A stretch of 64,000 nt of DNA. Source: Antennarius striatus. Lineage: Eukaryota > Chordata > Actinopteri > Lophiiformes > Antennariidae. A program made the position numbers and the translations under genes. This document shows, piece after piece, positions 1-12,500 of this stretch. The stretch is from contig NC_090785.1 in assembly GCF_040054535.1 (NCBI RefSeq), forward strand, positions 10,082,501 to 10,146,500, in the 5' to 3' direction. Below the pieces are notes generated by a model, which saw only the letters and a list, made by a program, of their open reading frames with translations, ran no database searches and was not told where the DNA came from. Every line of letters starts with the position of its first letter. Position 1 is the first letter of the stretch.

Positions 1-2380
1 TAACAATGGTCATTATTTCTTTGTTTATTTGATTGAGCCTTCATTTTAAACCTGTCGGATTTCAGCATCATATCCAGAACTTGTTTAAATCCGTCTTGCA
101 AATTTTAGAACTTCAAACACTGCGTGTACTATAAGGACACAGGGATGTGATTTTGTTCTTGTGTCTCCACACAAGGGTTTCATCTCCCTCTCCTCCAGAG
201 ACATGGGAATGATGTGAGGCTCTTTTTATGCAAAAACTGGTCTGCTTGTGAACTTCTGTCACTTTTTGTATCTTCAGATTCTCCATCTCTTTTAGCAAGC
301 AAAAACATAATTACAACATTGAGCACCTTTTCATATCCATGCAGAAGTGAGTCAGTCTTATTCTACTGTAGACTAGTCCTGAAGCAGTTTGGCAGTTCTG
401 AGGGGGTATAATTATGTATTTATTTCAAAGTAAAGCTGTATTTTGATCATTGAGTGAAGGAATATAAAGAAATAATTAAGAAATAATTCTATAGTGCTTT
501 ATACGTTGTTGTTTAATTATACACAGTCCTCAACTTACAAACATTCAACATAGGAACATCCAGAGATACAAACGTGATATTGTACTATTGTTCTGATGTT
601 CCCCACTCTATCACCCCCCCCCCCCATACCATGGATGACAAATCAAAGACTAGTGGAGAAAGTGGTAATAATGACTATTTCTCTGATGACAACTCTGCCT
701 CTGACCGACAATAATTCCTCCTTCCTTTTCCTTCACTTTAAAGGCAAGCTGTGTGCTACATGCTAGTAGAGTGGCTGTACTCCAAAGAGGTAAACAGCGG
801 GGATCCACGTATCTCCATCACAGAAAAACATTAGAGATAAAAGTAAGTACTCTTGTGGTGAACAAACATTAAGGCAAGTGAAATGACGTAAACTTTATTA
901 CTTTTCTGTGTATTTTTTTAAACCGACGTATAATCATGAACGATTCAACTCAAAATAAACCTCTACCTGTAGTTTATTTTATTATTGTTTATTATAGTTG
1001 TTTTTTTGTTGTCAGGATGTCCCTCTGTAGGAGCTAAATGATGTAGGAGCCAATGTTTTGTGGTTAGGTTATAAGTATTTATGTTATTTATGTTATGTTT
1101 TGCTATTTGATGTTAATTATTGGTATCCTGTAATTGTTTCTGGTACATCTTAGGGAATATTACTTTCATATTTAGAGTACTAATGACATTTAGATGACCT
1201 CATTAACATGGTGATTGTAGATTAAAATTTAACAAATAACACAAACAATTTACGGAGAGTTCAAGTTACGAACAACCTATTGGAAACAATTATGTTTGTA
1301 TGTTGAGGACTACCTGTAATACTATTCTTTAAGTATTTGATATATGCAGCAGCAGCTACAGTAAGTCATATAGGAAGATATAGAACAAAGAAAATGAAGT
1401 TTGACTAACAAACACAAAAAAATCATCTTCTGCATATATATTTATCGTTGGCCTTTCTGTGTGTAGTTCAGGTTTGTGTGTGGTTCCTGGACGACTGGGG
1501 GCTCATGCCACGGGTAGGTTCCTGTTTTGGTTCAAATCACTCTCTTTATCCAAACAAGGACATGAGTGAACAGACCACAGTGTTCTTGTCATTCCACCAA
1601 CCAATAAGTGACTAATTATTAGATTTATCCATTGTAATATAGCAAGTAAAAAAAACAATTGCAAACACTGCAAATGAAACCGCTTGATGATACTAAAATA
1701 TTTTGAATCTGAAGAATTTAAATTTTTAAATTAGGTCAGCAAGTCATTCAATACACACAAAGAGGAGAGCTGAATTGAGGAGCAACACTCAAAGACAAAA
1801 AAAGGCAATGTCATGTGGCTTGTCCTAGAAATAGAAAAGTCAACAATGGAAACAGTTTTCTAACATGTTCATTCTTCCAATGAGCAGTTAAATATGCATA
1901 TAATGTGAAGCAGCACTGCCAGTTAGAGTACAGAGTATCTTTTGACTATTTATTCCCACTCAGCTCTGAACAAGAAACTAGAAATGTAAAGAAAAGAAAA
2001 TACTATAAATGGCACTGACTCACAACGCATAAATAGACTTTATATTCCACACCTTTGCATGAGGGTTTTCCCTTAGACTGGACACCTTTAAGCTCCACCT
2101 TCTGTCAGTTTCATCTCGAGTCTATAATATTCTTTAGATAGGGAGGGTTTGTCCCCGATTGAGGGATGAGTGTAGCAGATGATTCGTGGATGATGTGCTG
2201 GACAAGAGGTGAAAGTAAGGAGAAGGACATGTGACGGAGGGAAAGGAAGGGATAAAGTGCATGGTTATTCCCAGTGAGTGTGTGTGGTGCAAGACGGTTC
2301 TTTCAGTTTTTGTGTAAAAATATTATCAGATTTCTTTTCTGGGAGGACTCAAAAGTTTATGTCTTGGTTGAGGTCAAAGA
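1..2380. other. Intergenic sequence downstream of the nAChR gene
   Basis: AT-rich DNA with no convincing exon on either strand. It holds the transposon-like element at 522-1316 and a short C homopolymer near 615-625. The part next to 2381 is probably the 3' untranslated region of the minus-strand receptor gene. Nothing else is recognised. Confidence 0.6.
522..1316. mobile_element. Non-autonomous pogo/Tigger-like DNA transposon
   Basis: The two ends are inverted copies. The left end reads CACAGTCCTCAACTTACAAA. The reverse complement of the right end reads CAGGTAGTCCTCAACATACA. Both are flanked by a TA dinucleotide (520-521 and 1317-1318), as expected for a Tc1/mariner/pogo target duplication. 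The interior is about 795 bp and has no long open frame. A short frame from 632 has the look of a degenerate N-terminus, but I cannot assign it. The family is inferred from the ends and the TA target. Confidence 0.6.
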
Positions 2381-5300
2381 TCAGTTATGGTCCATGTCAT
2401 CAACAATGGGGGTGTTGTAGCTCTGAAACAGAGGCTGCATGAAGAGGCCCAGCGTGCCAACCACACACACCAGCACGAAGATCCACAAGAAGAGACGATC
2501 AATCACCATGGCCACGTATTTCCAGTCTTCAATGATCTGCAGAGAAACAATAACATTAAAGTTTTCTGTATTTACTCCGTTTTTATATGAAATTATTGAG
2601 CAGCAACACTAATGAAACATAGTTTTGACACGAGGACCAAAAGGCTATCAAGTGGCCCTTCTAGCTGGTGCTAACATGCTCATGTTTACAGTGACACTTC
2701 TGATAGCGTAACACACAGTGTCAGTGTTGCTAAGTAGAAAAACGAGTTTGATATGTATTTGATGATAGAAAATGATTAGTTAAACTAACCCTGTGACCTA
2801 CTGATACAATGCTGTACATAATTAAACTTGTGACAAATGCACATGCCAATTCACCAACCCCTTCATCATCATCTTCACTCTTCATCTTATCGGCAATGTA
2901 GCGGACTCCATCAACTGCATCCTCCACGTCAATGTTACATTTGAGCGTCATTCTCCTTCTGAATTCCGTGTTCTGGGAAAAGTCACTGATCTTCCACCCG
3001 AAACGTTTGGCCGAATCCTCGTTCACAAAGAAGGATGAGGACGAATCGGCCATTCCCAGACCTCCAGTCCCCCCATCCAGTCCACACAGCTTCTGGTCAG
3101 AAAAAGATCGCTGCTGGTGTTTTTTCCTGAATTTTTCACGGATGTTGGATCTACCTGGTCTCCGCATGAAGAGGTAAGATGGGAGCTGGTGCAAGAAAAC
3201 ACGCTTGACCCAAGGAGGCATGGTGTGTGTGCTGGGGGACCGATGATGAACATTGAGGACGCAAACACTGGTGACGATGGAGAAGGTGACCAGCACCATT
3301 GTAAACATCAGGTACTTCCCAATCAGAGGCACTGCTAAAGATGTGGGTGGCACAATCTTTGAGATAAGGAGTAAAAACACAGTCAGGGCCAGGAGGACAG
3401 ATATACACAGAGTCATCTTCTCACCACAGTCTGATGGGAGGTAGAACACCAGAATAGCCAGCGATGTGATTAGAATGCAGGGAATGATCAGGTTGATGGT
3501 GTAGAACAGAGGTTTTCTTTTGATGATGAAGTCATAAGTAATATCCAGGTACCTGATGTCATTAGGATCTACATTCTTGCGGCCAGGCAGTGACACAATG
3601 TCCCACTCACCGCTGGGTTTGAAGTCGTCACGCGAGGCAAAATCACTAAGGAGGATGAGATCAATTTCAGTGTGGTCGTAGGTCCACGAGCGAAACTTAA
3701 GGGTGCAGTTCTGCTGGTCAAAAGGAAAATCACGAACTTCAATTTTGCAGGCAGACTTGTAGATAGCTGGGGGAAGCCAGTTCACCTCTCCATTGTTGGA
3801 GACGACTACGTTACAGTAGAAGGAAACTTCATATGTTCCATCAGCACTGGGAGAACGGGAAGGTAGGAGCAAAAGATGGATGAAAAAGAAAGTCGAAGCA
3901 TTTAATGGGAAGTCACATAACAATGCAAAGATGAAACACATGAGTATTAATATATATTATTAAGTATAACACCAAAAGGATGGGGGGTGGTGGAGGAAGT
4001 GGCTGCTTGTCATTGGTTGAAGTCGATTAAATCATTTGTCCATGAGCCAACATGCGTAGCTGACAAACAACGGAATCAGTGCTGGAGACAAAAATCATCA
4101 TCTGCTCTGATCTCATGTGACTTGATGAGAAATAACACGACACACGCAGCACCTTTGTGTGATGAAATTTAAAACCCATGTTCTCAGGGGAGGCTTAGCT
4201 CGGAACACGTACCAGCTGAGGCATTAACTGTCCCCACCTTGCCTCGAATCTGCTGAAACTGACTCTTTTTTTTTTTTTTTTCATCTGAACAAGCCTATAA
4301 GCGATGAATTATAAATTAGTGGCCTATCAATTATAAAGCAAGTCAAGAATCCTACATCACAGTTGGCCTTTAATGCTTCAGGTCTGCTTTGAATATGAGG
4401 ACTGATTAAAAATGCAGAGACCCCACCTGCTCACTGTGGCCTGGTCAAAGACCTCGACCTGAAGTCATGAAGCAGTGCAGATCGTCTCGTCGTTTAGCCT
4501 CCGAAGACATTTTGCTCTTGTGGTCTTAAGCTGAACAGCAATTTTTGTTGGTAAGGATTTAATGACTACCAGTCTATTAAAAACATAACTTAACACTGTG
4601 GAATAAATGTCCATACACCTTAAGCCTGTCCTACTACTACAGGTAAGTAAGTTCATTTATACTCAACATTGATGAGGTTAATTCAGGACTAATCACCAAA
4701 ATGTTGATGAAATATCTGTTCTTGAGTTTCATATGACAAATTATAGAAACTCAAATTCCTGTTTTGTTTTTTGGACATTGAAGGCTTGTTGTTAAGTTTG
4801 ATTCTTTATCTGCTGATAAACCGAACCATGAGTAAAAGCAAAATATTTTTTTAAAAAAACCCTCCTGATATGATCTGCTGATTAAATTGCTTTCTCAGAT
4901 ATCTTGCTCACATCAACTTGGTCAATTATTATGACAAGTTGAGCTTACTCTCATAATATATGCTGTTTAAATATGACTGGTGTATATGAACAGTTTCTAT
5001 CAAAGTACCAATGCAAATTTTGATTATCTCAATATGTCTAAAATATTTAAGTATTTAGTTTGTATTCTCAAAGGACATTAATCCCTAAAAGTCTATGATC
5101 TTTGTAAAAGATTAGGCAATGTTTATGAAATATTTTTTCTGTAGGAGATCTAAAACAAGAGAACAGAGAAGCTAAGAGAACATTTTAAATAATATGGTGT
5201 TTTTAATTACAATTTTTCATTGGTTTGTATGTGTTCCTCTTTTGATATCTTATTTTACAAACAAATACACATACTTGTTGTAGAGAACGATGTCTGGCAG

Positions 5301-6518
5301 CCAGATGTGTTGTGCAGGAAGTCGGATTTTCTTGATCCCCTCGTACTCTTCAGGATTCCACATTAATCTGTAATCATACCATACCTGATGACAAAGAACG
5401 CATAAAAAAAATCATTCATTCAAAAGTCCTGCAACCAAAAAAAACATTGGTGTATACTAATGACCAACATGAGTCAAATAAACACAGACTACAACGAGTA
5501 CAACAGGTGAGGACACAAACCTGAGACAACCAACAGTTAGTGGTCATGATCTGTTCCCTTTCATTCTGAAACACACACAGGTGGAAAGTTTGTGGTAAAA
5601 CCACGACATGAATGTGAAGCAGTGAGTTCGTTTTTACAAATATTTCCATTAGTGGGACATGTGTGTGTGTGTTTCCTTACCACATTGATCAGCTGGGCCA
5701 GAGACACCTGGATGTAAATAGTGACTTGCTGGCTGTTGTTGACAGCCGGTCTAATCAGCTTGTTGTAGCGCTCCGGTGACAGCAAGTGACTGACCAGCTG
5801 CTCCTCCACATCTGCACACAAGGCAGCTGCGCACACACACACAAACACACACACACACAATTGGGGGGGGGGTCATATAAACCAGGTTATTGTCACACAG
5901 AGATCAAAGTGGGCTGCAATAGCCGATACATTCAGGTAAAGTGGATTCAGATTAGGGGCAGACCTTGGACGAGAAATCAACTCTGTTTTCATTCATGTGG
6001 AGGCAGGTGAGACTTGGCAAAAATAACCAAATAAAATTCACACTGACGCAAAAAAAAAAAATGCTGCCTTATATATGTGTAGCATGTTCATATAAAGAGG
6101 AGAGAGATCCTACCTACCAATGACGTCGAGATCTTTGCTGTTATTTTTCTGAGGTGCATGTAATAAAAGTCACGGCTATGTGGGGGAATAAATCCACTTT
6201 TGGGGCTGCAAAGATGCTGTAAACGGTCTCCCCTGATTACTACTGTCATTTCTTGAGTGTGTAGAAGGGTGGTGCTCTACATGGTGGCTGATTTCAACAA
6301 AATGGTCAGACAATAGAATCCACAGGAGCGTGACCGGGTATCTGTGGAAATTTACTGGTGAATGTAAGGAAAAGTTGACATTCTTGTCTTTCAATTCAGT
6401 CTGTGTAAAACTTTGACATGCATGTTAAATGAGGTGGCCATATTTATTGCGTAGCAATAGCAACCCTGTATAGGTTGGTAACATTTTCAAGAAAATATGA
6501 AATGATAGTAGTAGTAGC

Positions 6519-6564
<46 letters not shown>

Positions 6565-9500
6565 ATAGTAGTAGTAGTAGTAGTAGTAGTAGTGATCACT
6601 GCAACATTTCATCTGAATCTCATGCATTTCTACTTTAGGGGTAATTTACACCACTTCCCACTAACATGAATTTACAGATGTAATAATGATAGATTAGAGG
6701 AATGAGATTAATTACTTGAGATTAGGTGATTAGATTGTCACCTTAAAGGTAAAGGCAGGCCAGAAGTCACACTTGAAGTGTGATTTCTGGCCTGCAAATA
6801 CCTGAAAATTATCAGTGAAATAAAAAAAAAATGTTAAGACCAGATTTTGGACGTCAGTACTTATAAAAACGTACTTCTGGTCCTTTGAATTTAGGACTAT
6901 ATAATCACATCACCCTACTACCAGCACTGCTATCAGAGGGCAGCTGTAGTATCAATCTGTCATCTTAATGTCACTGGACTAGAAATTAGTCAAAACAGAG
7001 AAACAGACATGTGAATGTTAATATTCTCAATAGTATATAATGTTATGATTTATGTCCCACTACATCATGAAAAGCAGACACTACAACATTCATGAACCAC
7101 TGCATTAACCACTGGCCTAACCATTAAAACTAACCACTGCATTAACCACTGGACTAACCATTAAACTAACCACTGCATTAACCACTGGACTAACCATTAA
7201 ACTAACCACTGCATTAATCACTGAACTAACCATTACACTAACCACTGCATTAACCACTGTACTAACCCCTGGACTAACCACTGGATTGACCACTGAATTA
7301 ACCACTGAACCTCTGTGTTAAATTAAGAAACTGGACTTGTACTGAGACCTTCAAGATGTTTCACCTCTCATCCAAGAGGCTTCATTAGTTCTGAGCAGCT
7401 GGTGGGGTGTTCCAGATATTGAACCTATTGGGACTGGTCAAAGTCATTAACTCATGGCGAGATTCATGGAAGCCCAGCCATACCGGTTTCACCTGTGGGG
7501 GCTTCAGGCCCCCACCACAGGGAGATTGGAGTCACCTCCAGTTGTTCAGATGATGATTGGGTCAGTCATGCTAAAGGGGTTTAGATTCCCTCCCCAGGAA
7601 GCTCAAGGACTACAGTACTGCACACAATTAAAAACAAGTAGAAACAAGAACCAAGGCAGTCAGCCACTGCAACATCCCATGACCTACCCTGACTTACTTT
7701 CAGGGTAGGTCAGGGTACCCTGAAATTAGTAGTGCATAGACTAGTGCATATGGAGAAGGCCAGTTTAAGACCATAGTTCAAAGCTAGAGCACCTACTTTC
7801 TTAGATCAAAACTACTATTTTGATCTATGAAAGCTAGTGCTTTGATCTACAGTCTTACGCTGGCCTTCTCCCTTGTCTGTCTATCTTGTCCGGTTCCTGA
7901 GTGTACAATAATTTAAAACTGACCTTGACCTATTTTTCTCAAGGTCAAGGTCATCATCTCATTTTCATCCCCTTTGCCGCATGAGTAATGGGCTTTTGTT
8001 TGATCTCTGTATCTGCAACCATTGCAAAGATATTTGGTGGACTTACTAACGGACAAATGAGCGGACAAACGGACAAACAGACAAATACCGGCAACTACAA
8101 TACATGTATTTTAATTGTCAGTATTTGCCTGTTTGTCTGTGATGCATCACCGCTTTGAAGTGCGATGTTATTGAAGTTAATTCATTGATCTTAAAGAGTT
8201 CCACCGAACATTTTTGAACATGAATAAAAGCACTTGAAAATAATTGTTTATATTACATAAAACACTTGATTCCCTGATCATTGCTGTCTGTGGCTGCACA
8301 TACTAAGAGAAACCTCATGCTGAAAGAGGCCGACACAAACACACGTGCACACTTGCCCAGGGCAGCAGTTGGTGAAGCAACGTTTGAATCTCGTGCTTTA
8401 AGGTTTCACCATTTATGAAGCTGTAGCAGTGCAGCATGCTGCATGTCCTGAGAGTGTAATGACAGTAACAATGCATGCAAGCTGTAGTCAGTCCAAATGA
8501 CAGTAATGAGTCATAGTTGAATATACTCACACACACACACACACACACGCACACACACACACACTGCACATCTGATTTCACTCCAGTAATCAACTAAGAA
8601 CAGTGTCTGACTGGGTCACAGAGCTTCAGAGTTAGTGGGTGGTTTGAAGGAAGGATGCTGCCAAACTTTCATACACTTTATACTTTAAAAAGAAAAAAAA
8701 ACTTTCTCTGGCTGGTTAATTTTGAAAAAAAAAAAATCACCTCAATTCAAATTAAAGCTGTCATGTTTGCCTTTTTATATCTGCGCCGTTTGCTGTCCTT
8801 CTGTTGCCTGCCGTGAAATGCTAGGATGCATTTATTGCTAGTGCTTTGTTGCTCAGCTGTCCTTTGAAATCTACATGAAACCCTGCTTTTCTTCTTTGCG
8901 ACTGTACAAGAAAATGTTCACTCTGTCACATATTCTCCGGTTTAAATGCATTTCTCTTGTGTTTTGCCTTGTACTTGTGTTAATGCAGTGTATTATTTCC
9001 TTTTAGATCCCTTGTTTAGATCCCTTGAGTGAATGTCTTGTCTGTGTTTCATGAAAAACTAAAAAAAAAAGCACACCGTAGATGTTAAAAATATGATGAG
9101 ATGATGAGAGAGAGGTGTGTTACATACAGTATGTGAACAAAACTCTTGAAATGTATATATAAAATAACGTGATTACAGTATTTTCTGCACTATAAGGCGC
9201 ACCTAAAAGCCTATAATTTTCTCATAATCCCGTAGTGCGCCTTATAATCCGATGCACCTTGTATATGGATTAGTATTAATATTAGTATTGGTTAAAAACA
9301 AGATTGCTGAAAAAATTCAGTGACGAAAGAGTTTGTTTTGATGTTTTAGTTAAAGAACAAGAACATTATTATTGTCCAACTGATGTGACACTAATTTCCA
9401 GTTTAATCACTAGACTTACAAAACTACATCAAGGTCAGAGAAGTTTCTGTCCTGCTTTGAAAAAAAAGATGTTGGCTGTGATCTGATTCTAAGATCTTTA

Positions 9501-12500
9501 CCAGACTATAATGAAACTGTATTCATAGGAGACAACTCAAAAATTTTGTTTACATGAAAAATATTCATTAAACACTGTTACAGAATGACAGGCAGCCAGA
9601 CACTGTCCTCTGAAATAGCAATTATAAATGTAATCATAACCATGAATTTACTCGAGCAACTTCCATTAATGTTATTACCAGTTATGATGCAGCACAAAAG
9701 GCGAGTAGTAAACCAGCTACAGTTCAAACATGGATATTAAAAACCGTTGCCTCAAAAGCTGTAGCTGTGCTTTGAGAGCATTTAATAGTTAAAGCTGTAC
9801 AGTTCGAACCAGTTAGCGTATGACAGCTGTGTGTGACACATATTGAAGCTGTTCTGCAAACATTTGTGAAGTGACTTCAGCAAAATAATTCATCCAGACA
9901 ACCTCAAAGCTGTGCAGTTAGCTGCTCTGGACAACAGTGAGTGTTGTTTATTTTGGCACTTTACATGCACTGGTTTCTAGAAATGCTGCCAGCTGCCAGA
10001 CCAACAGAAAATCAAGATAGAAATATTTTCTGAGGCACGTCTAGATCAAACTGCCGAAAAGAGGCACTAAGCCTAAAAGGCACGTGTGGGAAGTAGAGAC
10101 ATACTTCACACTTGGTCAGTAAACATTACCATCCAGCAAGGCTTCTGCATCCACAGGAGAGACAGGAGGAGTGTGGAATGTCTGAGCAACTCTGACATGA
10201 CACTAAAGCAGGAGAATCGATGTTTTCAGATTTAAAGGAAGGGGAACATTAGAGGAGAAGAGAAGGAGACACAAACAAAAACAAACCAGAAGGAAGTGTA
10301 TGTTTATGAGTCGTGTTAATTATTCATAGGAGTGATTCTTGAGTGAGTCTCATAGAAAGGCAACAGTTAATTCATCTGCATAATGTCATGAAGGTTTCTT
10401 GTACTAATTAAGATCAACTGGTGTAATTTAAGGTTTGGGTGGATTGGGAGTTAAGTCTCCCTGCTCAATAAACCGTGTTGGTCTTGTTCATTACTTCCCA
10501 GCGTTATTGAAAAGTGTTTTGGTTAATTGGATTAAAGCTTTGTTAAACGAACAAGAGCTTTGTAACCACCCAGCAGGGAAAAACAGACGAGGGGACGTAA
10601 AAATTAAAGACTTGTCAGAACACTGTCGAGCATCTTATTGATACCAGCAGCATGATGAGGATCATATTATTGATTCCCATCATGCTGCTGGAGACCCTGA
10701 TTTGATTCCATTAAAAAAAAAAAAAAACTTGTGAGGTTTTCACAGTGCAGGATGACATATGTGACTTTTATGACACGTCGATATCAACTAATAATACCGG
10801 CTGACCAATATATTGATCAAGCTCTACTTGTGACCAACGCCTACAGACTTAGAAAGGACTGAAAATATGCAGAAACTGAAGGATATAAAGAGCAAAGTGA
10901 GATCTGACAGTAAATAAGGTTGATTTGCGGTGGATGCAAGTGAAGGTGGAGCATTAGGACGTCCACCAGTAGACCTCGTCACACATGTATGCACACACAT
11001 ACTCACACATATACACACTCTTGTCCAGCTCACTGCACTCTCTGTACCTCAATAATTCATCGGCACTAAAATAAAAAAGCCATCATCTCACAAGCGGAGA
11101 CTGAAACACAATCAAAGATTATTCTCCAAGCCTTTCCCCAACCGGATCACAATCAACACATAGCTTCAAGCACAACACAGATTACACCAAACAGCAGCGT
11201 GCAGATGCTGCTCTGTTTTGGGTGAATTTTACGGACTGTCCGTTATCTGTCCGGATTATACAGAGAAAATCCACCAAATTCTGCATCCTGCAAGCTTCTT
11301 TTTAGGAGAATGAATTATTCACTCTATTGCCATCCAGGGTTGGGTTTTCTTTTAGGTCAAAATGATTTCAGCTTCAGCCTTCTTTGCTTTTGTTTGGCAT
11401 GCTACCCACCATTCCATTAAAGACACCCATGCCATTCATACTCATCTGCAGCTACAAGGTCAAGTTCCAACAAAACTTTAAATTAATGCATTTCTATTAA
11501 ATATGCCTCATTCGGCTGTTTCAGTCTCAAAAAGCACATTAATGTTTTTCTTCTCTTTCTGGCCCTTCTGTCATTCAATGATCATTAAAACAAGCATGCC
11601 AACACAACGACTCATAGTTTATGAGGTGTTGACTCACTGATGTCCTTTTAACCAAACACACATCAGGAGAAAGTAAAATTTAAGCTCATGTGAATCAACT
11701 GTCTGTGAATGTCTCTAAAACCCAACCCCCTTATGTAAAGTTTCACCCACAGGCTGCAGGAAGCCAGAGTCAGGGACGTGTGATGGGGAGTTGCATGTTA
11801 TCCCGTTAGACTCCCCGGGCACAGGACGAGGTTTTAATGAGCAAAACTGGGATGTCTGGGGGAAGCTGTAGCGCATATTAGTGCATTTACAAATGCATGC
11901 AGCAGATACCGAAGCAATACAAGAGACAGATGGGCGTGTGATGAGGAAATTTATGTGTCAAACAAGTTACAGCAATTTAGGAAAATATCGTAAGAATCAG
12001 ATTAAAAATGTGTCAAACAGGACAGAACAGGGCAAAGAGATCCTAACATAGTGGCTGCCTGGGTTTTTTCAATTTACTGTAGGAGCTGATTTGATAGGAA
12101 TGACAAAGCAGTGGAGCGATGCCTCCACTGACAGCAGAAGACAGGTGAGAGAGAGAGGGTGAAGAGAGCAAAGTTGATCTGTGAGACAGAACACATGGTT
12201 TAAAAGGTTAAGGCCAGGGAAAGTGTGGTCTCTGATAGGTATGTAAGGATCACAAGGGCAGGCAGAAATGTCATGTGAAAACTGATATTGATCAGCAAAA
12301 TTAACTTCACGTTGGTGCTGTTTGGTGACAGCAAACACACCCACTCCACATTAAGGTACATATTTGGAGCGGCAGTGGCTCAGTGGTAAAGTGGGCAGTA
12401 GAGCAGGTCATCCCATGATTCAAGATCGGTGGTTCGATTCCCACTCCCACCAAAAAAAAATACCCAGACGTGAGCTGACAGTGGGAGGCGTCAGCTCACC

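Noticed and set aside
7094-7312. CRISPR-like array
   Set aside because: The repeats are contiguous and degenerate with no unique spacers, and the genome is vertebrate. It is a minisatellite.
12369-12456. Possible tRNA gene
   Set aside because: A and B boxes are present, but the acceptor and anticodon stems do not pair properly. The unit continues into a SINE body and tail.
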